Shown: positions 55,738 to 64,000 of the stretch, in pieces
How the letters are laid out: each line of letters starts with the position of its first letter
Position numbering within the stretch: the first letter of the stretch is position 1
Origin: CAWATZ01 sp963784995
GTDB lineage: Bacteria; Planctomycetota; Planctomycetia; Gemmatales; Gemmataceae
Assembly (NCBI GenBank): GCA_963784995.1
Contig: CAWATZ010000003.1
Location: forward strand, 1-64,000
Direction: 5' to 3'
DNA: 64,000 bases
Made by a program: the position numbers and the translations under genes
The notes under the pieces: generated by a model
Database searches by the model: none
Seen by the model: the letters and a program-made list of their open reading frames with translations, nothing else
What the model was told of the DNA's origin: nothing

Positions 55738-56760
55738 ATGACGCCTCAGCAGGTTGACTCGCGGAGACGGTTTATCAAGCAGCTGGCGGATGGGGAGAAC
55801 ATTGAAGAGGTCTTCCTGATCGTCGAGAAACAGTTGCGGGCCAATCGCAACGGCAACCTCTATCTGCAGCTGGAGTTGCGCGATCGCACCGGGTCGATCA
55901 GCGCCCGTCTCTGGAACGCCGGCGAGCAGGTCGTCCGCTCCTTCGAGGAGGGCGATTTCTTGCTGGTCAAGGGCAAGGTACAGCTGTTCCAGGGCGCCTT
56001 GCAGATCATCCTCAACCACGTCGATCGCGTGCCGTCGGAGAAGGTCGAGCTGGCCGAGTTCCTGCCGCACACCGAACAGGACGTCAGCAAGCTCTACGAA
56101 CGACTGCGCATCCTGCTGATGAAGGCCAGCAACCCGCACCTGCGTGCCCTGGCCGAGTGCTTCCTGATGGATCAGGAGCTGATGGACCGCTTCTGTCGCT
56201 CCCCGGCCGGCATCCGCAACCATCACGCCTACGTCGGCGGCCTGCTGGAACACGTGGTCACCCTGATGGAGGCGGCCGACCGTCTGGCCCCGCTCTATCC
56301 CGAACTGGACCGCGACCTGCTGGTCATGGGGATCTTCCTGCACGACATCGGCAAGACCCACGAGCTGACCTACGATCGCTCCTTCGGCTACAGCGACGAG
56401 GGGCAGCTGATCGGCCATCTGATCATCGGCGTCGAGATGCTCAACGAGCGCGTCCAGCAAGTGCCGGACCTGACGGGCGAACCGTTCCCGCGGGAGCTGC
56501 TGTTGCGGCTGAAGCACATGATCCTCAGCCATCACGGCACCTACGAGTTCGGCAGTCCCAAGCTGCCGATGACGCCGGAGGCGATCGCGCTGCACCACCT
56601 GGACAACTTCGATGCCAAGGTGCATAGCTTCACCCGCGACATCCGCGAGGACGCCAACGCGGGCTCGGCCTGGACGCCGTTCAACCAGGCGCTGCAGCGC
56701 CGCCTCTTCAAGGGCGGGGCAGGGTCCGAGGAGTTGGTGTCGCCGGAGATGGATGAGTAG
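55738..56760 (+). CDS. YhaM-like 3'-5' exoribonuclease (OB-fold plus HD domain)
   Basis: ATG 55738 (MTPQQVDSRRRFIKQLADGENIEEVFLI) gives 340 residues. An OB/tRNA-anticodon-type domain at about 20-95 (LYLQLELRDRTGSISARLWN) is followed by an HD phosphohydrolase domain. The HD motifs are HHAYVGGLLEHVVTLM, HDIGKTHEL, GQLIGHLIIG, LSHHGTYEFG and ALHHLDNFDAKV. This architecture is that of YhaM/CBF1. The stop codon lies inside the hairpin at 56759-56813. Confidence 0.92.
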   Translation: MTPQQVDSRRRFIKQLADGENIEEVFLIVEKQLRANRNGNLYLQLELRDRTGSISARLWNAGEQVVRSFEEGDFLLVKGKVQLFQGALQIILNHVDRVPSEKVELAEFLPHTEQDVSKLYERLRILLMKASNPHLRALAECFLMDQELMDRFCRSPAGIRNHHAYVGGLLEHVVTLMEAADRLAPLYPELDRDLLVMGIFLHDIGKTHELTYDRSFGYSDEGQLIGHLIIGVEMLNERVQQVPDLTGEPFPRELLLRLKHMILSHHGTYEFGSPKLPMTPEAIALHHLDNFDAKVHSFTRDIREDANAGSAWTPFNQALQRRLFKGGAGSEELVSPEMDE

Positions 56761-56813
56761 GACGGCTCTCCTGAGCCGTCTGGCTGGAAGAGACGGCTCA
56801 GGAGAGCCGTCCT
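56759..56813. terminator. 23-bp bidirectional hairpin overlapping stop codon
   Basis: Exact arms 56759-56781 and 56791-56813 with a 9-base loop lie at a convergent junction. The left arm includes the last two bases of the YhaM-like TAG stop. Confidence 0.85.
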
Positions 56814-56829
56814 GCGTGGGGCGTCTTGC

Positions 56830-58047
56830 TCACCACCGCAACTCCAGCCCCGCCTGGATGCCCTGGGCCCAGAACCACTGGCCCTGCCCGGGAAAATTCG
56901 GATAGGCCAGGCCAACCGGGGCGCCGCCGGGGAGCTGCGCCAGATCGAGCGGGGCGATCTGCTGGCCAGCCCGGATTGGCTTGTCCCAGGCCAGGAAGCT
57001 GTAGCCGGCTCGCACGAACAGCCAGCGGGTCACCTCCCAGTTCAGCGTCGCGCTGATCTCCCAGACCGTGTTGAACCCTTGCGACTGGTGGAACTTCCCG
57101 GAGTTGCTCGGCAGCACGTACAGGCCGTAGGGCTGGACCACCCGGCCGCCTGCGGGTGTGTCGGTGATGGTATCGCCGCTGTTCTTGATCTCCTCCAGGT
57201 TGTCGCCCAGGGCAAAGGTCCCCTTGGCCGTCAGCGACAGCCGCTCGAGCAGCTGCACGTCGCCCAGCAAGCCGACCTGCATGCCGAAGAACTTGTTGTA
57301 GGTGTTGATGCGGTCGTCCTGGCCCATGATGCTGTTGAGGTTGGGACCGAACTGGGTGGTGTTGGTGATGTCCAGCCGGTCGCGCATCTCCAGGGCCCGG
57401 CCGCCCGCGAGAGCGCTGAGGTGGACGTTGGTAGTGCGAACCAGGGCCATCATGACGTTGATGTCCTGGCCGAACAGCTCGGTGCGCGTGTAGGCATTGA
57501 AGCCGCCCAGGCCGGGGCCGATGCCGGGGACGTTGCCGCCGATCAGCTCCGTCGCCTGGCCGCCGGTCAGCTGGTTGACGTAGGGCCGGGCCAGCGGCGA
57601 GATGGCGCCGTTGGCCAGCGTATAGTTGGACGAGGCCCGCTCCAGGAAGAAGGCGGTGCCGTGAAAGCCCCAGGTTTGCTCGTCGTCGATCCAGACCCGG
57701 CCGCGCATCTGAATGCCAATGGCCCGTCCCAGCCGGCTGTCGATCGTGTTGTTGCCGTAGAGGATGGTCGTTCCCGGATCGCCCACGGCCCCCACGTAGC
57801 CGGACGGCCCGGCCGTGCCGGTGGTCAAGAGCGGCGGCACGGCCATGCCGCGCAGGAACCAGTAGAGATAACTCACGTCGAACCGGGCGGTGGCTTCCGG
57901 AGCGCCCACGTCCGGAGCAACCCGGGTGGTGACCGGGATCGGACTGGTGACCGGGACAGGATCGATCGGGGCGTCGATCGCGGCAACCTGGGCGAAGACC
58001 GGAAGCCCGGCAAGGACCAGAACGAGCAGAGCGGAAATCCAGCGCAT
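56830..58047 (-). CDS. BBP7-family outer-membrane beta-barrel protein
   Basis: ATG 58047 has GGAG eight bases upstream and starts a signal peptide (ISALLVLVLAGLPVFAQ). The 405-residue product matches the 42297 paralogue in domain order: DVSYLYWFLRGMAVPPLLTTGTAG, GYVGAVGDPGTTILYGN, a WGFHGTAFFLE strand pair, LSLTAKGTFALGDNLEEI, and the barrel end LFVRAGYSFLAWDKPIRAGQQI. It is probably an outer-membrane structural or porin-like protein. Confidence 0.9.
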   Translation of the reverse strand: MRWISALLVLVLAGLPVFAQVAAIDAPIDPVPVTSPIPVTTRVAPDVGAPEATARFDVSYLYWFLRGMAVPPLLTTGTAGPSGYVGAVGDPGTTILYGNNTIDSRLGRAIGIQMRGRVWIDDEQTWGFHGTAFFLERASSNYTLANGAISPLARPYVNQLTGGQATELIGGNVPGIGPGLGGFNAYTRTELFGQDINVMMALVRTTNVHLSALAGGRALEMRDRLDITNTTQFGPNLNSIMGQDDRINTYNKFFGMQVGLLGDVQLLERLSLTAKGTFALGDNLEEIKNSGDTITDTPAGGRVVQPYGLYVLPSNSGKFHQSQGFNTVWEISATLNWEVTRWLFVRAGYSFLAWDKPIRAGQQIAPLDLAQLPGGAPVGLAYPNFPGQGQWFWAQGIQAGLELRW

Positions 58048-58219
58048 AACCACTGCTCCTCGAAGCCGCGAAAGCTGAGCAACCTCTTCGATCCACACAG
58101 ACGGTACTATCGTCGCGGCCGGCAAAACGCATCCAGGCTGGCGAAGAGTCGGGGAGTAATTGGCATTCCGACAGGGTAAGACGTGCGGGTTGTATCGGTT
58201 CTCTGGGGGAGGACGGCCA

Positions 58220-59386
58220 ATGGACGACCAGGTGCGCGGGCGGATCGAGTCGTTGCACGGCAGCGGCTGGAACTACGTCCTGGCGGTCACGGGAGGCGGG
58301 GCAGGATTGGCGGACTGGCTGCTGCGGGTGCCCGGGGCGTCGCGGGGGGTACTGGAGGTCCTGGTTCCCTACCACGAGGAGGCGCTATGTCAGTTTCTGG
58401 GCCATCGCCCGGAGTCGTTCTGCTCGGCCGGGACCGCCCGGCAGATGGCCCGGCGAGCGCTGGAGCGGGCGTGCTGGCTGGTTCCATCGGGCCGTCGCCT
58501 GGCCGGGGTGGCGTGTACGGCGAGCCTGCGGTCGGATCGGCCCAAGCGCGGACCGCACCGGTTTCACGTGGCCCTCTGTTTGCCGGGAATCCTGGACTCG
58601 TGGTCGCTGACCCTGACCAAGGAAGCACGCAGTCGGGCCGAGGAGGAGGAGGTCGTCGATCGCGTCTTGCTCAACCTGATGCTGACCGGCCTGGACGTGG
58701 CCGAGCCGGTGCCGGTGCCGCTGCTGGCCGGCGAGGCCATCGAGGTGGAGCCGGCCGAGGATCACGGCATCCTGACCGACTTCCTGGCCGGAGCGGAACG
58801 CCACGGAGGGCGTTCCCTACAGGTCCTGTTTGCCGAGGTGGACGGCCAGTTGCGGCTGGACGGACCCAGGCCGGGGCTGCTGCTGCCCGGCTCGTTCAAC
58901 CCGCTGCACCAGGGACACCAGGAGCTGGCCCGGGTCGCGGCCGAGATCACCGGTCGGCAGGCCACGTTTGAGCTGACGGTGGTCAACGCCGACAAGCCGC
59001 CCCTGGAGGAAGAGGAGGCCCGCCGCCGGCTGGCCCAGTTCCTGTGGCGTGCCCCGGTCTGGCTGACGCGCTTGCCGACCTTCGCCCAGAAGGCCCGGAC
59101 CTTTCCCGGGGTGGTGTTCGCCATCGGGGCCGATACCGCGGCACGCATTGTCCAGCCGCGCTTCTACGGCGACAGCCCGGAGCGGATGCTGCAGGCCCTG
59201 GAGGAGATTCGCCGGCAGAAGTGTCGCTTCCTGGTGGCTGGCCGGGTGGACAATGCGGGGCGCTTCCTGGGGCTGGAGGACCTGGCGATCCCGGAGACGG
59301 TGCGCGATCTGTTCGAGCCGATCCCGGCCAGCCGGTTTCGGCTCGACGTGTCCTCGACGGCATTGCGGGCCGCCGTTCCTGTTTAA
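58220..59386 (+). CDS. CinA C-terminal-like/NMNAT-like nucleotidyltransferase fusion
   Basis: ATG 58220 has GGGGGAGG eight bases upstream. Residues about 1-165 resemble the CinA-C nicotinamide-nucleotide amidase domain (AVTGGGAGLADWLLRVPGAS, SAGTARQMARRAL). Residues about 210-388 form a cytidylyltransferase-like fold with the HxGH motif in LPGSFNPLHQGHQELA and a downstream RFRLDVSSTALRAA (ISST-like motif). The same pairing is known in plant-like nucleotidylyl transferases. A role in pyridine-nucleotide salvage or repair is inferred. A 24-bp palindromic element at 58795-58818 lies in the linker. Confidence 0.8.
   Translation: MDDQVRGRIESLHGSGWNYVLAVTGGGAGLADWLLRVPGASRGVLEVLVPYHEEALCQFLGHRPESFCSAGTARQMARRALERACWLVPSGRRLAGVACTASLRSDRPKRGPHRFHVALCLPGILDSWSLTLTKEARSRAEEEEVVDRVLLNLMLTGLDVAEPVPVPLLAGEAIEVEPAEDHGILTDFLAGAERHGGRSLQVLFAEVDGQLRLDGPRPGLLLPGSFNPLHQGHQELARVAAEITGRQATFELTVVNADKPPLEEEEARRRLAQFLWRAPVWLTRLPTFAQKARTFPGVVFAIGADTAARIVQPRFYGDSPERMLQALEEIRRQKCRFLVAGRVDNAGRFLGLEDLAIPETVRDLFEPIPASRFRLDVSSTALRAAVPV
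58795..58818. repeat. Small palindromic element inside coding sequence
   Basis: GGAACGCC and GGCGTTCC arms (58795-58802 and 58809-58816) belong to a 24-base sequence also present at 62558-62581 inside a different gene and on a different coding strand. Here it encodes ERHGGRSL. Confidence 0.85.
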
Positions 59387-59393
59387 ACAGGAA
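59376..59393. terminator. 18-bp perfect palindrome over stop codon
   Basis: TTCCTGTTTAAACAGGAA is a loop-less perfect palindrome. It includes the TAA stop of the nucleotidyltransferase gene and lies 10 bases from the convergent stop at 59403. Its A/T-rich centre is unusual here. Confidence 0.6.
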
Positions 59394-59402
59394 TGGCTGG
59401 CT

Positions 59403-60011
59403 TCACTTGCCTGCTTGGTACTTCTCCAGTTCCAGGGTGACCTTGATGCCGCCCAGGTCCGCGATCTGCTTGACCGGGCCCATTCCGGGAGCGAAATAGT
59501 AGGTGGTGGTGATCTTCTGGCCGCCGGTGTCGGCCTCGACCTGCACGGGGTAGACCTTGAACTTGCCAGCCGGCACCGTCACTTCTTCTTGCGGCAGGGT
59601 CTTGCTGTTGATGGTCATCTTCTGTGTGTTGATGGTCACCTCCTGCTTCCAGCTCTCGCCCGGCTTCAGCGGGTACTTGATGACCTGGACCGGAGGCGAC
59701 ACTTCGGCGCCCATGGAGCGGTGCCGGTACACGCCCTTGGCGTCGCTGCTCATGTGTTCGGTGACCACGACCATGCCATCCTTGAGCGCTTCCAGGCGGG
59801 CCAGGGGCTTGTCGTCGATCTTCTCGATCTTGGCCACCTGGACGGTGATCTTGCCGGTGTTGCCGTCACCGGTGGTCACCTGGTAGTCCCATTTCGCGCC
59901 CGCCTTGAGCGGGTAGTAGTCCGGCATTTCTTTCGTTTCCGGGACAGGCGGGCGGGCCTGGAGCAACCCGGCGAGGACAACAACTCCCAGCAATCCAAGG
60001 AACCGTTGCAT
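59403..60011 (-). CDS. Secreted DUF3108-like hypothetical protein
   Basis: The 202-residue product has a signal peptide (GLLGVVVLAGLLQARPPVP). The mature part is beta-rich (YYPLKAGAKWDYQVTTGDGNTG, EVTVPAGKFKVYPVQVEADTGG) and ends with YYFAPGMGPVKQIADLGG. The last phrase resembles the YF.pGvG.vK motif of DUF3108-type lipocalin-like envelope proteins. Function unknown. Confidence 0.75.
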   Translation of the reverse strand: MQRFLGLLGVVVLAGLLQARPPVPETKEMPDYYPLKAGAKWDYQVTTGDGNTGKITVQVAKIEKIDDKPLARLEALKDGMVVVTEHMSSDAKGVYRHRSMGAEVSPPVQVIKYPLKPGESWKQEVTINTQKMTINSKTLPQEEVTVPAGKFKVYPVQVEADTGGQKITTTYYFAPGMGPVKQIADLGGIKVTLELEKYQAGK

Positions 60012-60119
60012 GACACCCTCTACAGTTTGCAGTCAATCCGGGCTCAGCGGGTGAGCGTGTGGGGCACCGATGCTTGAGACTACCCGTTCGGCCCGGCGAC
60101 AGCAAGGAGAATCCGTTTT

Positions 60120-62934
60120 TCATGAGCGGGCGGGGTTGGTTTGGTCCGTCTCGGAGTCCAGCGCGCGGACCACCTTGCCGCAGCCTGGACACCGGATCTT
60201 CTTGCCGGTCAGTTCTGCCCTGGCCTTGAGGCTCTTGCCGCACTCCGAACACGGGAAGGCCACGGCTTCCTGGCCCGGCTCGTCCTGGACGGAGGCGAGC
60301 TCGGCCTCCGGCTCCGTGAAGGACCTGCGTCCCCAGAGGAGCCACACACCCACCAACAAGAGGATCCCAACACCAAAGAGCGCCACCGGCAGCCAGAACT
60401 TCCCTCGGGATGGGGGAGCAGCGGTGGGAGCGCCGGGAGCGTTCGGCACCGACTCGGCGCGCAGACGCAGGTCGGTGTAGCGGATGTCATAGGCGGCATT
60501 CGGGCCGCCGCCCGGCGAAGCGACCAGGCGAATCTCGTGCAGGTCCGCCTTGCTGAACTGCCAATGCCCCAGCTGAATGAACTCTCCATCCAGCCCCTCG
60601 GAAGCCAGGTAGGTGAGCATCACTCCACTGCGCTGCAGGCGCAGTCGTCCGGTCTTCGCCCTGGTGGGTTGTTTAGGGTTGTACTTCTCCGCCTGCCCCG
60701 AAGGGGCCTTGGCATCGGACACCCTCTGCCAGCAGCTGAAATGAGTCCCGTCCCTGGCCACGCGCCGGCCCACGTAGGCCCTGGCGTTGCCGGCCGAGCT
60801 GTCCAGGACGATTTCCAGGCACAGGCGCGTCTCCTCCCCGGTCTCTTGCGGCATGGGCTCGCGGAGGATCTCGAAGTTCACGGTGATCTCGAAGTCCCCC
60901 TGCACGGGCAGATAGGCAGCCAGCCCGGCCCCATACCGGTCCAGCGGCAGGCCCGGGGGCAAGGTGATCCGCAGGCCCTCCGGCTCGAAGCGAACCCGCT
61001 CGGCCGCGTCAGCGCCGGAGTAAGCCCAGTCGGGGGGCAGTTCGGTCCTCCCCTTGAAGGACAGCGCAGTACTCCTGCCAGGAGGCCTTGCCGAAGACGG
61101 GCTTGCCGTCCTCGGTGAACCCCAGCGCCAGCAGCACCAGCCCGAGGGAACTGCCACTGGCCAGGTAGGCGCCCGAGGGCGAAAAGGCCAGCGTGGTGAT
61201 CGGCCGGGCCTGCTGGGGCAGACTGCCGACCCGCTGCCGCGTTTGCACCAGCCAGAAATGAATGGTGCGGTCCACGGCCGTGGCGAGGAACTTGCCGTCC
61301 GGCGAGAAGGCCAGGGCTTTCACCGCTCCTTCGCCGTGGCGCAGAACGGCCGTTTCCTTGCCCGTCTCCGGGTCCCACAGCCGGACGGTCCCGTCCCTGC
61401 TCGCCGTGGCCGCCAGCTTGTCGCCCGGAGAAACCGCCACGGCCTCGATGGCGTCCTCGTGGCCGCGCAGCGTCCAGCGGCGCGCGCCGGTCTCGGCATC
61501 CCAGAGGCTGGCGGTCTGATCCTGGCTGGCGGTCATCAGGGTCTTGCCGTGATGGAAGTACGTGGCCGCGACCACCTCGCCGGTTTGCCCTTGCAGCGAC
61601 TGCCGCTCCTGCAACGTTTTCAGGTCCCAGAAGCGCACGGTCCCGTCCGCGCCACTGCTCGCCAGCGAGCGACCATCCGGAGCAAAGACCACGCTCCGGA
61701 CTCCGGTGGGGTGCGCTTGCCAGCCGGCCCGCCCCATTCCGGTGACCGGATCGCGCAGTTTGATCTGGCCGCTGAACTCGCCGCTGACCAGCGTCTGGCC
61801 GTCCGGGGAAAAGGCCACGCTGCTTATGCCGGGAATGCCTGTCAGGGCGACCAGTTCCCGGGCCGTCTCCACGTCGCAGATTCGGAGATGTCCAGGTTGA
61901 TTGAGCCTGGCCCCGGCAGTGACCAGGTGCTTGCCGTCAGGAGAGAAGGCCAGCGTCGCCACCTGAGGATCGAACGCGGGCCCACGACCTGGCCCTGGGG
62001 GTCTGGTCGCCAGGTCCACGGTGGTCGCTTGCACCGCCAGTTCCTTGCGGGCTCCCTGTCCCCATTGGACGGCCGTCAGGGATACTCCGGAAATCGTCAG
62101 GACCAGTCCCAGCAAGAGGACAAAGCTCATCGCAACGCTGCCGTGGGCCATGCTGCGCAGGAGGGTCTCCGCCAGGGCCAGGGCCGCCGGCGAGAGGGCG
62201 CCGCCCGAGCCAGGAAGCACCGCCTGAGGCGTGCTCTGGAGCAGAGCCGCCGGCGCAGCGGCCGAGGCGCTGTTCTGAACCAGCGCCGCTGCCGTCAGCA
62301 CGGCGGAAAGGGCGATCCCGCGACGCAGCAGCCGCTTCTCCAGCAGCTGGCGGGCCTGGGCGAGCCGGCCCGAGACGGTGCCTTCCTTCCAGCCCAGCTC
62401 CTGGGCGGCCTCAGCCCGGCTCAGCCCCTCCAGGCAGCACAGCACGAAGGGCGCGCGGAACTTCGCCGGCAGGTGCTGCACTTCTTCATCGAGGATGCGC
62501 TGCAATTCCCGGCAGGCCGCTTCACTGCTGGCCGACGGCTCCATGCGGGCCTCGATGGGAACGCCACGGAGGGCGTTCCCTGCAGCGCCTTGCTCGCGGC
62601 GAATGCTGCTGCGTCTTGCTTTCAGGGCGGTGCGGTAAGCGACACCGTAAAGCCAGCTGCCGACCGCTTCGCCCTTGCGGATGGAGTCAGCCTTGCGGGC
62701 CAGGATCAGGAAGGTGGCCTGGAAGGCGTCCTCGACGTCCTGCGTCTGGTGCAGCACCCGCCGGCAGACACCCCAAACCGTGTTGCCGTGCCGCCGCACC
62801 AGCCCCGCGAAGGCGTCCTCGTCGCAGTGGCGGACGTAACGCTCCAGCAGCTGCTGGTCGCTGTCGTGCCTGGGTTCGACTCCGAGCAGGTTGCGCACGT
62901 CGGTCGGCAGGGTGCCGGCATGGGGGTTCGCCAT
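60120..62934 (-). CDS. ECF sigma factor-WD40-lectin-like-zinc-ribbon fusion, one frameshift
   Basis: From ATG 62934, residues about 25-205 are an ECF sigma-70 factor (FAGLVRRHGNTVWGVCRRVL, DAFQATFLILARKA, region 4 GLSRAEAAQELGWKEGTVSGRLA). A TM helix (VAMSFVLLLGLVLTISGVSL) is followed by about six WD40 blades (VAFSPDGQTLVSGEFSGQIKL, VVFAPDGRSLASSGADGTVRFWD). After KASWQEY one extra base at 61068 must be skipped to reach ALSFKGRTELPPDW and a DUF1583-like beta domain. A second TM helix and a C-terminal four-Cys ribbon (CSECGKS, CPGCGK) complete the protein. The corrected length is 937 residues. Sigma/WD40 fusions are a planctomycete hallmark. If the frame change is not an error, these are two ORFs. 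Confidence 0.8.
62557..62581. repeat. Small palindromic element inside sigma/WD40 gene
   Basis: GGGAACGCC/GGCGTTCCC arms (62557-62565 and 62572-62580) with the loop ACGGAG. The 24 bases 62558-62581 are identical to 58795-58818. It encodes part of AAGNALRGVPIEA between sigma regions 2 and 4. Confidence 0.85.
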
Positions 62935-63176
62935 CGGCCTGTTCTCCTTGGGGCGGCTCTATTCTTATAGTCCCCGGGACGCCTGCGGCGCGTAGACTTT
63001 TTTTCTCCCATGCTTGCGGAAGGAAGAAAGCTGTGGTAGAACACTCCTTCAGCAATCCCAGGGAAGGGGCTCTGAAGGGCCAGGTCTAGCTCCGGTGCTT
63101 TGCACCAGGGCGGCGTTGCGCCGCCCGAGCGTTTGCTGTCCGATGCATCCCAGGGAAGGCTGTTTCAGCCCCGCTT
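62935..63176. other. Intergenic region, no gene seen
   Basis: This is upstream of the sigma/WD40 gene. The only structure noted is a short GCGGCG/CGCCGC hairpin near 63107-63123. It presumably contains the sigma/WD40 promoter. Confidence 0.5.
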
Positions 63177-63360
63177 CCGGCTAGAAGGTGTCTACGTCGC
63201 CGGGAGACTGGGGCAACCCCGACAGTCGTGGTACTCCCAGCGACGTAGACACCTTCTAGCCGGCGGGTCCGAGAGCCTTCCGTGTCCCAGGTCGTGTTGT
63301 AGACGTCCTTCAGAGTCAGGGGCTGCTCGGCAAACCTGCCGAGCAGCCCTTGTTGCTTTT
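63177..63360 (+). ncRNA. Candidate structured RNA ending in an intrinsic terminator
   Basis: A long stem pairs 63177-63206 with 63234-63263 (one mismatch in 30 bp) and contains an internal GGGGCAACCCC hairpin. The segment 63264-63319 has no coding sense. At 63320-63349 a 13-bp GC-rich stem with an AACC loop is followed by TTGTTGCTTTT, a textbook intrinsic terminator on the + strand with no protein gene feeding it. No known RNA family was recognised. Confidence 0.4.
63320..63360 (+). terminator. Rho-independent terminator
   Basis: Stem 63320-63332/63337-63349 (GGGCTGCTCGGCA and its complement), loop AACC, then a T-rich tail to 63360. Confidence 0.85.
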
Positions 63361-63391
63361 CTGTCTGCCCTCGTGAGTTTGGCCAAGATGC

Positions 63392-63595
63392 TTAAGGTCG
63401 GACCGAGCGTCCAGCAAGGCGTCGCCACGACTCCCCGGCGTCCTCGGTCAACGCGGCGCCCGGAGCGCCCTCCGACAGGGTCCGCACGAGCTGCCTTGCG
63501 TCCGGTGTCCCGAGCTGTTCCAGGACCTCGATGGCGCGCAGTCCACGCAGTGTTTCCGGCGGCAGCAAGCGGTGCTGACTCGAGGGCCGGCCTTT
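63392..63595 (-). pseudogene. C-terminal fragment of a WD40-associated helical-domain protein
   Basis: Read on the minus strand, it encodes RLLPPETLRGLRAIEVLEQL, then GTPDARQLVRTLSEGAPG, then ESWRRLAGRSVRP and TAA at 63392-63394. This matches the final domain of the WD40 protein at 5949 (LILLEWLKTPESRKLLQTLADG). Everything upstream is missing, because the similarity stops near 63595, where a fragment of a different gene begins on the other strand. Confidence 0.7.
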
Positions 63596-63612
63596 CTTCT
63601 CGCTGGAATTCT

Positions 63613-64000
63613 GCCGCCGGGGGCGGGCTCGACGAGGTCCTCAAGGACCGCCCCCTGTCTCCCACACTGGCCACCGAACTCGTGCAGCAACTGGCCCGGG
63701 GAATGCACCACGCCCATCAAGCGGGCATCGTCCATCGCGACCTGAAACCGGCCAACGTGTTACTGCAACGTCTGGCCACGGACCACGGGCCGGCAGCCGG
63801 CAACGATGCCACTCTCCCGGCCACGGACCACTGGCCGCCGACCCTTGTTCCCAAAATCACCGATTTTGGGCTGGCCAAGCGTCTGGGAGACGCGGCCCAG
63901 ACCCTGAGCGGCGCCACCATGACCGGCAAGGAAACGGGCGAGATATCGACCTCGAATCGCGTCGGCCACGACCCGGCGATTCCTCGGGGCGGAAAACCAG
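63613..64000 (+). pseudogene. Ser/Thr kinase fragment lacking the N-lobe, runs off window
   Basis: The frame reads GGGLDEVLKDRPLSPTLATE, LARGMHHAHQAG, then catalytic IVHRDLKPANVLLQ, an insert containing two ATDH(G/W)P repeats, and PKITDFGLAKRLGD. The Gly loop and the ATP-binding Lys are absent upstream. After the DFG segment the expected GTP-Y-MAPEQ activation loop is replaced by unrelated residues. It is a decayed or misassembled planctomycete kinase gene. Confidence 0.7.

Overview
The window is GC-rich and almost certainly comes from a Gemmataceae-like planctomycete. The evidence is a gene with the Gemmata-type TIGR02996 repeat-companion motif (32272-33441), two BBP7-type outer-membrane barrels, an ECF-sigma/WD40 fusion, a WD40 protein with the planctomycete C-terminal helical domain, TPR-rich secreted proteins and a planctomycete-style Ser/Thr kinase. 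I saw no rRNA, tRNA or CRISPR array.

Layout. 1-5.4 kb: a methyltransferase overlapping a fused trehalose-6-P synthase/phosphatase, then a P3A H+-ATPase with several frame lesions. 5.5-17.9 kb: WD40 and TPR proteins, YebC, a FliA/WhiG-type sigma factor, a tandem pair of secreted paralogues, an RlmI-type methyltransferase and a single-domain response regulator. 18-28 kb: an NtrB/NtrC-like pair followed by two near-perfect sigma-54 promoters. One precedes csrA, a small membrane protein and TreS-maltokinase; the other precedes a second trehalose-P synthase and phosphatase. With the fusion at 583-2835, the window encodes two complete OtsAB routes plus TreS. 28-36 kb: a Ser/Thr kinase and three BRCT-pentapeptide-repeat paralogues that share an unrecognised C-terminal domain. 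36-40 kb: an M19 dipeptidase, then an IS200/REP-type tyrosine transposase with palindromic repeats in opposite orientation on its two sides. 40-64 kb: DUF11, BBP7 and Ig-like exported proteins, an FHA-GGDEF diguanylate cyclase, an APC permease, a metallo-hydrolase, an alpha/beta hydrolase, a YiiX-like peptidase, an SDR, rhamnulokinase, a YhaM-like nuclease, a CinA-C/nucleotidyltransferase fusion and the sigma/WD40 fusion. The right edge holds broken WD40 and kinase fragments.

Two properties run through the whole window. First, long perfect inverted repeats sit at nearly every convergent junction and many divergent ones. They fall into recurring families; about 15 copies belong to the family around the transposase, and some palindromes are inserted in frame inside genes. 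Second, about ten single-locus frame lesions interrupt otherwise intact, conserved genes. Restoring each frame gives a protein of family length, so most are probably sequence or assembly errors.
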